Source: Candidatus Rifleibacteriota bacterium
Lineage (GTDB): Bacteria > Muiribacteriota > Ozemobacteria > Ozemobacterales > Ozemobacteraceae
Length of the DNA stretch: 64,000 bases
Assembly (NCBI GenBank): GCA_012520995.1
Contig: JAAYNI010000067.1
Span: forward strand, 62,001 to 126,000
Direction of reading: 5' to 3'
Shown here one piece after another: positions 18,055 to 26,945 of the stretch (positions are counted from its first letter, which is position 1; every line of letters begins with the position of its first letter). The notes under the pieces are model-generated. The model made no database searches, was not told where the DNA came from, and saw only the letters and a program-made list of their open reading frames with translations. The position numbers were made by a program, and so were the translations under genes.

Positions 18055-19401
18055 TTGATGAAGAAGCTGACTAAAGTAGTCAAACGTAACGGACGTGTTG
18101 TAGATTTCAAAAAAAATAAAATAGTTGACGCTATCTTCAAAGCTGCTCGTGAAGTGGGTGGTGAAGATAAACGATTGGCTGAAATTTTAGCTGACAAAGT
18201 TGTGCACCAGCTAGAGTTGAATCTTAAAGAGAACGCTTATCCGAGTGTTGAAGAGGTTCAAGATCATATTGAAAAAGAGCTGATAGAAGCAGGGCACGCA
18301 AGAACCGCTAAAGCTTTTATACTCTTTAGACATGAGCACGAGAAACTTCGCGAAAAAAAAACTGATGCGATAGTAGACTCATTTACTGGCAATATCCCTT
18401 ATCAGAAGATTTACAATGTCTTAAATTGGTCAATAGATAACGATTGTTTCACTGTCAAAAAAATTAACAGTTTGATAGATAAGGGCAAATATCCTGAGTT
18501 GGTAAAAAAAGCGACTGAAAAATATGACGAAGATGTCAGAAACGCATCCATAAAAATTATTAACAGGCTTCCGGAAGTGCGCGTAGTTATAATAGCGGGG
18601 CCTTCAAGCTCGGGCAAAACCACTACAACCATTAAAATAGGCGAAGCTCTTAAAGAGCAAGGTTATGAGCTTGTGTCTATGGAGCTGGACAACTATTATT
18701 TCAATCTTGAACATCACCCCAAAGATGAGTTTGGCGATTATGACTTTGAAACTCCAGAAGCTTTGGATTTGAAATTGATAAATCAGCATTTGGGCGACCT
18801 TATAGAAGGCAAAACTATACAAATGCCTATTTATAATTTCAAAACTGGCAAACGTGAAGATCATACAGTGCCCATGTCATTAGCTAAAAACCAGATCCTT
18901 CTTCTTGACAGTTTACATGGTCTTTATGAGCCTATGACATCAAGCGTCAAAGACAGCAAAAAGTTCAAAGTTTATATTGAAACTCTTTGTCAAATTCGCG
19001 ACAATTCAAACGAATTTATCAGATGGACAGATATACGCTTGCTTAGACGTATGGTTAGAGACTCTTGGCATAGAAGTTATAATCCGAGACAAACTTTGGA
19101 ACATTGGCATTATGTCAGGCGCTCTGAAATTCAGCATATCATACCCTTTGTCGGCAAGGTAGATCACGTTATAGATGGCTCATTGGCTTATGAATTGCCG
19201 ATTTATAAGGCTCATCTTTTTAAATACTTCCCGCAATTTCTTGAAGATTACAAGAATGATCCAAAACGGCAAGATGCCTATATAAGAGCCAAGCGTGTGC
19301 ACGACTTACTGGCTTCCGTAAAAGAGTGGACAGATGAAACGATTATTCCTAAAAACGCTTTGATACGTGAATATATAGGCGGAAGCATCTACGAATATTA
19401 A
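18055..19401 (+). CDS. ATP-cone domain fused to uridine kinase/phosphoribulokinase-like kinase
   Basis: N-terminal KVVKRNGRVVDFKKNKIVDAIFKA ATP-cone; Walker A GPSSSGKTTT; LDNYYF. Confidence 0.82.
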   Translation: MMKKLTKVVKRNGRVVDFKKNKIVDAIFKAAREVGGEDKRLAEILADKVVHQLELNLKENAYPSVEEVQDHIEKELIEAGHARTAKAFILFRHEHEKLREKKTDAIVDSFTGNIPYQKIYNVLNWSIDNDCFTVKKINSLIDKGKYPELVKKATEKYDEDVRNASIKIINRLPEVRVVIIAGPSSSGKTTTTIKIGEALKEQGYELVSMELDNYYFNLEHHPKDEFGDYDFETPEALDLKLINQHLGDLIEGKTIQMPIYNFKTGKREDHTVPMSLAKNQILLLDSLHGLYEPMTSSVKDSKKFKVYIETLCQIRDNSNEFIRWTDIRLLRRMVRDSWHRSYNPRQTLEHWHYVRRSEIQHIIPFVGKVDHVIDGSLAYELPIYKAHLFKYFPQFLEDYKNDPKRQDAYIRAKRVHDLLASVKEWTDETIIPKNALIREYIGGSIYEY

Positions 19402-19402
19402 G

Positions 19403-22108
19403 ATGAAAAAGTGTCTCCTGATTGATGGTAACAATATAGTTTTCAGAGCTTATTATGCTTTTGCAAATCAAAGGCTCAAAACCAAAGACGGCCTTTTGAC
19501 TGGCGCTTTATACGGTTTTTTGAGAATGACCTTGAATCTTCTCAAAGAAATGAAGCCTGATTATGTCGCTATAGCATTTGATGTTTCACGCGACACTTTC
19601 AGGAAAAAACTCTATCCGGAATATAAAGCTCATAGAAGCCCTGTTCCAGACGATTTGCTGCTTCAAATTCCCATGGCCGAAAAATCTGTTGAAGCCATGG
19701 GGATTGCTCTTTTACGCAATGAAGATTATGAGGCGGATGACCTTATAGGTTCAGTTGCTGAAAAGCTCAAAGCGGAATTCGAAGTGCAGATAGTCACAGG
19801 AGACAGAGATTTATTGCAGCTAATTGACAAAAATGTCAAAGTTAATCTTTGCAGAAAAGGCGTAAGCGAAATGCAATTGATAGATGAAGCTGCTTTTATT
19901 GAAGAATACGGTTTTCCTCCTGAAGGTATAATAGAGCTTAAAGCATTGATGGGTGATGCCTCTGACAATATTCCAGGTGTCAGAAGCGTAGGAGAAAAAC
20001 GCGGTTTGGAACTGATCCGTGAGTATCGCACTGTAGACAACCTCTACGCTAATGTAGATAACCTCAAAAAAAGCAAAATGAAAGAAAATATCATTGCTGA
20101 TGAGGAAATGGCAAGACTTTCCAAAACTCTTGCTACCATTAAAAGAGACGTGAATGTTTTTAAAGATCCGAGTGAACTGGCTTGGAGTCCTGACAAACTT
20201 GCTTCAGAAGACTTTCTTGAGTTTTTACAGCGTTATGAGTTAAAAAGCCTCTATAATGAAGTGACTGGAAATACACTTCTTGATGCTGCAGTTGCTGAAC
20301 CTGCTGCTCCAAAAGAATTTGAAGCGGAAATACTTCTGGTTTCTGATCTTAAAGAACTGAAAAACTATTTCAAATCTAATTCTGAAAAATATATCAGCCT
20401 CGATATTGAGACTGGCGGCTTGAGCTTTGCCAGCGATCAAATAATAGGCATTTCATTTGCTTATGCAGAAAACAAGGCGGTGTATGTGCCCTTGGCTCAC
20501 TTTTATTTGGGCATGGATCCTTCAGTGCAACCCAAACTTTCAGAACTGATAGACCTTATGAATTTGGAGCTCAAAGATAAAAAACTGATAGGACATAATC
20601 TTAAGTTTGATTTGCAGTTTTTAGAAACTTCTGGTTTTCTTCACGATGAGAATGTTTTTGATACTATTATAGCAGCTTATTTGCTTGATTCTGCGGGTTC
20701 TATGAGCTTGAAAGATCTTGTCAGGAAAGAATTCAATATAACAGCAAGGGAATATAAGGATATAGCCAAGCCTGGCGAATTTGCTTCTGTAGACGTAAAT
20801 GTAGCCAAGGATTATTGCGGACAAGATGCCATATTAGCTCTTAAGCTTTACAAACATTATAAAACGGCTTTGAAAGAAGCCGAACAAGAAAAACTATATA
20901 GTGAAATAGAAGTGCCCTTGATGTTTGTGCTTAAAGACATGGAAGTATCAGGAATAGCCTTAAATGTTGCATATTTACGGGAATTTAAAAGGTCTGTACA
21001 GGATGCTATGGCTGTTTCCGAAGAAGCTATTTATGATTATGCGGGTGCCCAATTCAATGTAAATTCTCCCAAACAGCTTCAGGAGGTTTTGTTTGGTAAC
21101 TTAGGTTTAACTCCTCCCAAGAAAACAAAAACCGGCTATTCTACTGACAGCGAAACTCTAAAAAAACTTGCTTTTGTACACCCCATAGCAGAAGAACTTC
21201 TCAACTATCGCGAGTTGGCAAAAATAGACTCCACTTATACTGATTCTCTTATAAATCTTGTTAATACTTATACAGGGCTGATACATACAAACTTTAATCA
21301 AACTGTGACAGCTACCGGCCGCTTATCCAGCTCTTCCCCTAATCTGCAGAATATACCTGTAAAAACAGAGCTGGGCAGAAATATTCGCAGAGCCTTCATG
21401 CCTCCTGAAGAGGGCAATATCTTTATTTCGATTGACTATTCCCAGATAGAATTGAGAATGTTGGCTCACTTTTCCGAAGATCCCGCTTTGCTAAAAGCCT
21501 ATGCTGAAAACATGGACATACATGCTCTGACGGCTTCAAGGATTTTCAAAAAAGAACTCAAAGATGTAACTTCTGCGGAACGCAGTATAGGCAAAACAGT
21601 TAACTTCGGTATAGTATACGGCATATCTCCTTTCGGTCTTTCTCAAGATTTAGGTGTTACTGTTTCAGAAGGCAAAAAATATATAGATGCCTTTTACGAC
21701 AGCTTTTCAGGTGTTACGGACTTTTTTGACTCTCTCCTTAAGGAAGCTAGAAAAACATATGAAGTTTCCACAATTCTTGGACGCAAAAGATTTGTGCAGG
21801 ACATAAATGCCAAAAACTTCACTCTAAGATCAGCAGCAGAGCGCATAGTTAAAAACACAAAACTCCAAGGCTCTGCCGCAGACTTAGTTAAGAAAGCGAT
21901 GCTTGATACTGTTTCATGGCTTAAAAAGGCTTCAATGAACACTAAACTGATTTTGCAAATCCATGACGAGCTTATATTTTCAGCTCCGCCAGATGAGGCA
22001 GAACAGGTTTCGCATGAGCTGAAAAAACTGATGGAAAAGGCCTTTGTGCTTAATGTGCCTCTTGTTTGTGATGTTTCTTCAGGCCCTAATCTTGCTGACT
22101 TGTCCTGA
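19403..22108 (+). CDS. polA: DNA polymerase I
   Basis: 5' nuclease, 3'-5' exonuclease (LDIETGG, GHNLKFD, YCGQDA) and Pol A domain (DYSQIELR, QIHDEL). Confidence 0.96.
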   Translation: MKKCLLIDGNNIVFRAYYAFANQRLKTKDGLLTGALYGFLRMTLNLLKEMKPDYVAIAFDVSRDTFRKKLYPEYKAHRSPVPDDLLLQIPMAEKSVEAMGIALLRNEDYEADDLIGSVAEKLKAEFEVQIVTGDRDLLQLIDKNVKVNLCRKGVSEMQLIDEAAFIEEYGFPPEGIIELKALMGDASDNIPGVRSVGEKRGLELIREYRTVDNLYANVDNLKKSKMKENIIADEEMARLSKTLATIKRDVNVFKDPSELAWSPDKLASEDFLEFLQRYELKSLYNEVTGNTLLDAAVAEPAAPKEFEAEILLVSDLKELKNYFKSNSEKYISLDIETGGLSFASDQIIGISFAYAENKAVYVPLAHFYLGMDPSVQPKLSELIDLMNLELKDKKLIGHNLKFDLQFLETSGFLHDENVFDTIIAAYLLDSAGSMSLKDLVRKEFNITAREYKDIAKPGEFASVDVNVAKDYCGQDAILALKLYKHYKTALKEAEQEKLYSEIEVPLMFVLKDMEVSGIALNVAYLREFKRSVQDAMAVSEEAIYDYAGAQFNVNSPKQLQEVLFGNLGLTPPKKTKTGYSTDSETLKKLAFVHPIAEELLNYRELAKIDSTYTDSLINLVNTYTGLIHTNFNQTVTATGRLSSSSPNLQNIPVKTELGRNIRRAFMPPEEGNIFISIDYSQIELRMLAHFSEDPALLKAYAENMDIHALTASRIFKKELKDVTSAERSIGKTVNFGIVYGISPFGLSQDLGVTVSEGKKYIDAFYDSFSGVTDFFDSLLKEARKTYEVSTILGRKRFVQDINAKNFTLRSAAERIVKNTKLQGSAADLVKKAMLDTVSWLKKASMNTKLILQIHDELIFSAPPDEAEQVSHELKKLMEKAFVLNVPLVCDVSSGPNLADLS

Positions 22109-22142
22109 AGTTTTAAGTGCTGAACCTTAAGGAGTCCTAGGA

Positions 22143-24125
22143 ATGTTGAAAAAAGCTTTTGAAATTACTGTTCCGCAACTTCAAAAAGAATGTGAGTGGT
22201 TGCTGACTAACGGAATTGGCGGATTTGCTTCTTCGACTGTTTCATGTGTGAATACGAGGCGTTATCACGGTTTGCTAGTAGCGGCTCAAAATCCGCCTGT
22301 TGAACGTCTTTTGCTGGTTTCTCAATTAGAAGAGGAGCTTATAATAGATGGCGTCTCCTACTTCCTGACAAGCGATGTCTCAGAAAAAGGTGTTTTGGAG
22401 CCTGAAAATATTTGTTGGTTAGAGAGCTTTGTGAAAGAACCTTTGCCTGAGTGGCATTACAGAATCAAAGACGTGCTCTTAATTAAAAGTCTTTGTATGC
22501 AGCATGGCTCAAATACAACTCTGGTAACGTACAGAATTTTTTCTAACACTTCTTCTGTTGATTTAAAGCTTACTCCTTATTTTTCTTGCAGAGATTTTCA
22601 TGGCAATACAGTTGAAAATATAGGTATTTCACAAGAATACTCAGAAAAAGACGGTGAATTGATTTTCAAGCCTTTGAGTAATGCACCTGAAATTTATATG
22701 CGTTTTGATTCTGGCTTTTTTCTGCCGAAGTTTGCTTGGAAAAGCCAATACTTGGCAATAGAAGAAGAAAGAGGATTGCCTGCAGCTGAAGATCTGTTTT
22801 CTTACGGTTCCTTAGAGATAAAAAACTATAAAGGCTTTGCTTCTATTGCTTTCTCTGATGCCTCTATTGTTGAATTTAATCCAGTTAATATGAAAAAGCA
22901 GGAAGAGTTACGACTTCATAAGGTTGCAAACTCTATTCCAAGCAACGATTTATTTCTCAAAAAGCTTTTACTTGCTGCAGATCAATTTATAGTAGCCCGA
23001 AAAAGCACAGGTGAAAAGACTGTTTTGGCGGGTTATCCTTGGTTTTCAGATTGGGGCAGGGACACTCTGATAGCTTTGCCTGGTCTTTCTTTGGTAAGCG
23101 GACGTTTTGATGATGCAGCTTCAATTCTGAAAACTTTTGCGGCTAATATCAAATATGGTCTTGTGCCAAACTGTTTCCCGGATAGAGGAGATGATGCACT
23201 CTATAACAGCGTGGATGCCTCTCTTTGGTTTTTCTTCGCTGTATATAAGTATCTGCAATATACAGATGATTACGAATTTGTCAGACGTAACCTTTACCAT
23301 GGAATGGAAGTTATTTTGGATTCTATGAGAGACGGTACTCTCTATGGAATTAAGGCGGATCCTGAAGATAATTTGCTGATGGCGGGTTATCCCGATACTC
23401 AGCTGACCTGGATGGACGTAAAAATCGACGGTTATGTTGTAACTCCGCGCAATGGAAAAGCTGTGGAAATTAATGCGCTTTGGTACAATGCTCTGAAAAT
23501 TTTTGCATTGTTGAAAGACAAGTTTGAGAGTGCCGGCAGGGAGTTTGAGATTTATGCTTCCTCAGTTAAGAGTTCATTTTTCGAAAAATTCTGGAATCCG
23601 AAGCTTGGCACTCTATATGATTATATAGCTCCTGATGGTAAAGCTAACACTGATTTCAGACCCAATCAAATTTATGCGGTCTATTTGCCATTTTCACTTT
23701 TGTCGCCGACGCAAGAAAAAAGCGTAGTTGATAAGGTGTTTGAGCGGCTGTATACGCCTAGAGGCTTAAGAAGTCTTGACAGAGACGATCCTGCTTATTG
23801 TCCTTTTTATCTTGGGGATAGACGTGAGCGTGACATGTCATATCATCAGGGTACTGTTTGGTCTCATTTGGCAGGTCCCTTTATTTCTTCTTACTTGAAA
23901 GTGAACGGCTATTCAGCAGATGCTCTTATGCAGGCTTCAGGTATGATCGAGTCTTTCCGGATTCACATGGAAAATGAGGCGTGCATTGGCGGCATTTCCG
24001 AGATCTTTGACGCGGAACCGCCTCATGCTCCAAGGGGCGCTTGTAATCAGGCATGGAGTGTAGGGGAAGTGCTTAGGGTTTATTATGAAGATATTAAAGG
24101 GCAGAGACCTACGCTTGTGATCTAG
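22143..24125 (+). CDS. Glycogen debranching enzyme (amylo-alpha-1,6-glucosidase)
   Basis: NGIGGFASSTVSCVNTRRYHGLL, WFSDWGRDTLIALPGL, AEPPHAPRGACNQAWSVGEVLR. Confidence 0.92.
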   Translation: MLKKAFEITVPQLQKECEWLLTNGIGGFASSTVSCVNTRRYHGLLVAAQNPPVERLLLVSQLEEELIIDGVSYFLTSDVSEKGVLEPENICWLESFVKEPLPEWHYRIKDVLLIKSLCMQHGSNTTLVTYRIFSNTSSVDLKLTPYFSCRDFHGNTVENIGISQEYSEKDGELIFKPLSNAPEIYMRFDSGFFLPKFAWKSQYLAIEEERGLPAAEDLFSYGSLEIKNYKGFASIAFSDASIVEFNPVNMKKQEELRLHKVANSIPSNDLFLKKLLLAADQFIVARKSTGEKTVLAGYPWFSDWGRDTLIALPGLSLVSGRFDDAASILKTFAANIKYGLVPNCFPDRGDDALYNSVDASLWFFFAVYKYLQYTDDYEFVRRNLYHGMEVILDSMRDGTLYGIKADPEDNLLMAGYPDTQLTWMDVKIDGYVVTPRNGKAVEINALWYNALKIFALLKDKFESAGREFEIYASSVKSSFFEKFWNPKLGTLYDYIAPDGKANTDFRPNQIYAVYLPFSLLSPTQEKSVVDKVFERLYTPRGLRSLDRDDPAYCPFYLGDRRERDMSYHQGTVWSHLAGPFISSYLKVNGYSADALMQASGMIESFRIHMENEACIGGISEIFDAEPPHAPRGACNQAWSVGEVLRVYYEDIKGQRPTLVI

Positions 24126-24213
24126 TGCGATTGTTGCATCAAATAAGCATGGAATAGTCCTTGTTGACTGCTTGTCATTGAATAGAGAAGTTTTAGTTGC
24201 AACAAAGCACTAG
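24122..24213 (+). repeat. MITE-like element family 1, copy A
   Basis: CTAGTGCGATTGTTGCATC...GTTGCAACAAAGCACTAG; ~90% similar by eye to the reverse complement of 48633-48719. Confidence 0.85.
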
Positions 24214-24473
24214 ATGTGCCGTTTAAGTTTTTGCGGCTTTTCCTTAAATTGTTCAGCCTGCTTGCTTTGTTGCCAAATGAGCACAGCTATATTCACTATG
24301 GCCATAAATATACAGAATATTGTGGCTTTGGCGCCTGTTCCATAGTAAGAATCGAATTTTCTTCCTATAATTAACCAAAAAACTATAACAATTGCTTTTG
24401 TAATGCCTAAGTTTGCTGCTTTCAAGTAGTTGAGACGCTCGGTGACTTGTTCTGTGCTTTTCTTCATTTTCAT
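24210..24473 (-). CDS. Small two-TM protein, possible AtpZ/AtpI-like
   Basis: GRKFDSYYGTGAKATIFCIFMAIVNIAVLIW resembles AtpZ; adjacent to the atp operon. Confidence 0.5.
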   Translation of the reverse strand: MKMKKSTEQVTERLNYLKAANLGITKAIVIVFWLIIGRKFDSYYGTGAKATIFCIFMAIVNIAVLIWQQSKQAEQFKEKPQKLKRHI

Positions 24474-24710
24474 CTCCTGTTGTGTTTATAGCTTAAATTT
24501 TTATTTTTAGCAATGAGTGTACAAGATTTTTAGCTGATTTCTGTGTTTTTTAACTTTTAAAGATATAGGCTTAAAATATTTTATTTTTTTCTGCTTCAAA
24601 CAATAGCAAAATCCTCTCAAAAAAGGAAATATAGCCACTTTTAGCTTGAATAAAAATTCAGTTGCCGGTATACTTGTAACTGTTGACGAATTATACTAAA
24701 GAGGACTAAT

Positions 24711-25385
24711 TTGGAAGCTATACACGCAAAGATACCCTACCTTTTTTCATGGATTCCTCTTCCTCCAGGCGTGCTAATGCCTTGGGTAGTCACAGCGGTA
24801 ATTTTCGCGGTTCTTTATTTTCTTTCCCGGAATCTGAAAATTACTGGTATTTCGACAGGCCAGGCAATACTAGAGACCCTCTACGAGTCTTTGCTCTCCT
24901 TTATAGAAGAGGTTGTGGGAGAAGAAGCGGCGGAGCATTTTCTGTTGCTGCTCTCAACAATTTTTGTTTATCTTTTATCTTCAGCCGCTATCGGCATGAT
25001 GCCAGCGATGAAGTCATCAATGCCTTTCTTGACCAGTTGTGCCACTTTGGCTCTGATAGTTTTTTTTGCTACTTTGTACACAGGTTTTTCGCGGCACGGC
25101 TTCGGATATTTAAAGCACTTCATAGGTGACCCTTGGTGGTTGTTCCCTCTAATGTTGCCTATAAACATAATAAGCGAGATTTCGCATCCTCTAAGTCTTA
25201 CTTTGCGACTTTTTGGCAATTTGGTGGGCGAAGAAACAATTGTGGGTGTCTTGCTTGTAATGGTCTTTCCCTTGCTTGTTCCAGTGCCTATGATGCTTTT
25301 AGGAGTGTTGACATCAGCACTTCAGGCTCTGGTTTTTACATTTCTCTCAGGAATATATTTAGTTTCAGCATATAACAAACCTTAA
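24711..25385 (+). CDS. atpB: F0F1 ATP synthase subunit a
   Basis: SHPLSLTLRLFGNLVGEE with essential Arg; TTG start. Confidence 0.93.
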   Translation: MEAIHAKIPYLFSWIPLPPGVLMPWVVTAVIFAVLYFLSRNLKITGISTGQAILETLYESLLSFIEEVVGEEAAEHFLLLLSTIFVYLLSSAAIGMMPAMKSSMPFLTSCATLALIVFFATLYTGFSRHGFGYLKHFIGDPWWLFPLMLPINIISEISHPLSLTLRLFGNLVGEETIVGVLLVMVFPLLVPVPMMLLGVLTSALQALVFTFLSGIYLVSAYNKP

Positions 25386-25397
25386 AAGGAGTTCTCA

Positions 25398-25637
25398 ATG
25401 GATTATCAGGCACTTTATAGTATCGTAAAAGTTATTGCAATAGCTTTTGTTATGGGCGTAGGCACCATAGCTCCTGCAGTTTCATTAGGAAAAGCGGTAG
25501 TTCAGGCTATAGAATCGACTGCTCGTCAGCCGGAAGCTGCCGGCTCCATTAGAACATTGCTTCTTATGGGGGCAGCCTTGATTGAAGCTATTGCTATTTA
25601 TTGTCTTTTGATTGCTCTCATACTTTTCTACGCCTGA
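25398..25637 (+). CDS. atpE: F0F1 ATP synthase subunit c
   Basis: 79-aa two-TM proteolipid, ARQPEA loop, Glu in TM2 (ALIEAIAIY). Confidence 0.93.
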   Translation: MDYQALYSIVKVIAIAFVMGVGTIAPAVSLGKAVVQAIESTARQPEAAGSIRTLLLMGAALIEAIAIYCLLIALILFYA

Positions 25638-26360
25638 TTGAAGATGAAGATACTTCAGAAGAAATTTCGAGCGGCTCTTGTTGCTTTTATACTCTTGGCG
25701 GCTGTTCTATATGTGATGCCGCTATATGCTGAGGCCTCGCTTGAATCTGCTTCATCAGGAACAGCCCTGACATCTTCTAATGTTGCTGCTTCCCAAGAAG
25801 AGCCGAAGGCGAATTCTGAGCATGAATCTGAAGGCCTCATATCATTTGATTGGAAAATATTCGTCTCGCAACTTATAAACTTTGCGGTGCTTATGTACAT
25901 ATTGAAAATGTTTCTGTTTAAGCCAGCTAAAGATGTTATAAGCAAACGAAAAGAATACATTGAGAACTTAAAGAATGAAGCTGTTAAGGCCAATGATGAG
26001 GCTAAGGAGCTCAAAGGACTTTACGAGGGGCATATTGCAAACTTCGACAAAGAAATGGAAGAGCTCCGAAAAGAAAAAGTTGTGGAAACTCAAGAAAAGG
26101 TTGACGCAATGCTTAGAGATGCAAGAAAAAAGGCTGATGATGTAATAAATACAGCTGAAGAGCAAATCTCATTAGAGAGAGAAGCTGCTTGGTACAAGAT
26201 GAAAGGGCAAATAGTTGACTTTACTTTTAAAACTACAGAAAAAGTTGTTGAGTCCGCCCTTGATGAAGAAAAACACCGTGCACTTATTGCATCTACAATA
26301 GAGCAACTTGAAGCTGATGCTCTGCCTCTGGAAGAGGGCTTTTCAGATGACGAAACTTGA
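25638..26360 (+). CDS. atpF: F0F1 ATP synthase subunit b with N-terminal extension
   Basis: QLINFAVLMYILKMFLFKPAKDVISKRKEYI plus long coiled coil; operon position. Confidence 0.9.
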   Translation: MKMKILQKKFRAALVAFILLAAVLYVMPLYAEASLESASSGTALTSSNVAASQEEPKANSEHESEGLISFDWKIFVSQLINFAVLMYILKMFLFKPAKDVISKRKEYIENLKNEAVKANDEAKELKGLYEGHIANFDKEMEELRKEKVVETQEKVDAMLRDARKKADDVINTAEEQISLEREAAWYKMKGQIVDFTFKTTEKVVESALDEEKHRALIASTIEQLEADALPLEEGFSDDET

Positions 26361-26937
26361 AAGTAAATCACCGACCCGCAGTCTGGCTGAAACTTTCTTT
26401 AAGAGTCTGCCAAAAGACTCTGTGAAAGGTAGCTATGAAGAGTTGCGGGAGTTCGTAAAAATATACGCTGGCTACCCGGATTTTTCTTTGGTTCTTGAAC
26501 ATCCAATTGTTGTTTGGGAACGAAAAGAAGCCATGATCAGCAAAGTCTTCAAGAATAAGCTTTCAACTGCTGTTTATTCTTTCATTCGTGATTTAATTGA
26601 GCGTGAAAATATTGCTTTGCTTCCGAAAATATTTGTGCACTTTAGAGAAATCTATTTTGAGCAGGATGGAATCAAAGGAATAACAGTAAAGACAGCTTTG
26701 CCTTTAACAAGGGAAGAAAGCTCGCGTTTACAGGAAATTTTTGAAAAAAAATACGGTAAAATTGAATTTCTTGAAGAAGTAGATTCCAGTATTTTGGGCG
26801 GTGCTCTTTTTTATGTGGGCAAACAGATTATAGATAACTCCGTCAGAGGAAAGTTGCTTAAACTTAAAACTGAATTAGAGCAGCCTGATAATGATTGGCT
26901 CGAGCGACTTTTAGATGAGCCGTCACTTGCAAGCTAG
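26347..26937 (+). CDS. atpH: F0F1 ATP synthase subunit delta
   Basis: OSCP/delta features (VKTALPLT, LGGALFYVGKQIIDNSVRGKL); ATG at 26347 overlaps the end of atpF. Confidence 0.9.
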   Translation: MTKLESKSPTRSLAETFFKSLPKDSVKGSYEELREFVKIYAGYPDFSLVLEHPIVVWERKEAMISKVFKNKLSTAVYSFIRDLIERENIALLPKIFVHFREIYFEQDGIKGITVKTALPLTREESSRLQEIFEKKYGKIEFLEEVDSSILGGALFYVGKQIIDNSVRGKLLKLKTELEQPDNDWLERLLDEPSLAS

Positions 26938-26945
26938 GAGCTGAA

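Noticed and set aside
24749-25129. 126-aa plus-strand ORF within atpB
   Set aside because: Out-of-frame shadow of atpB, composition not protein-like.
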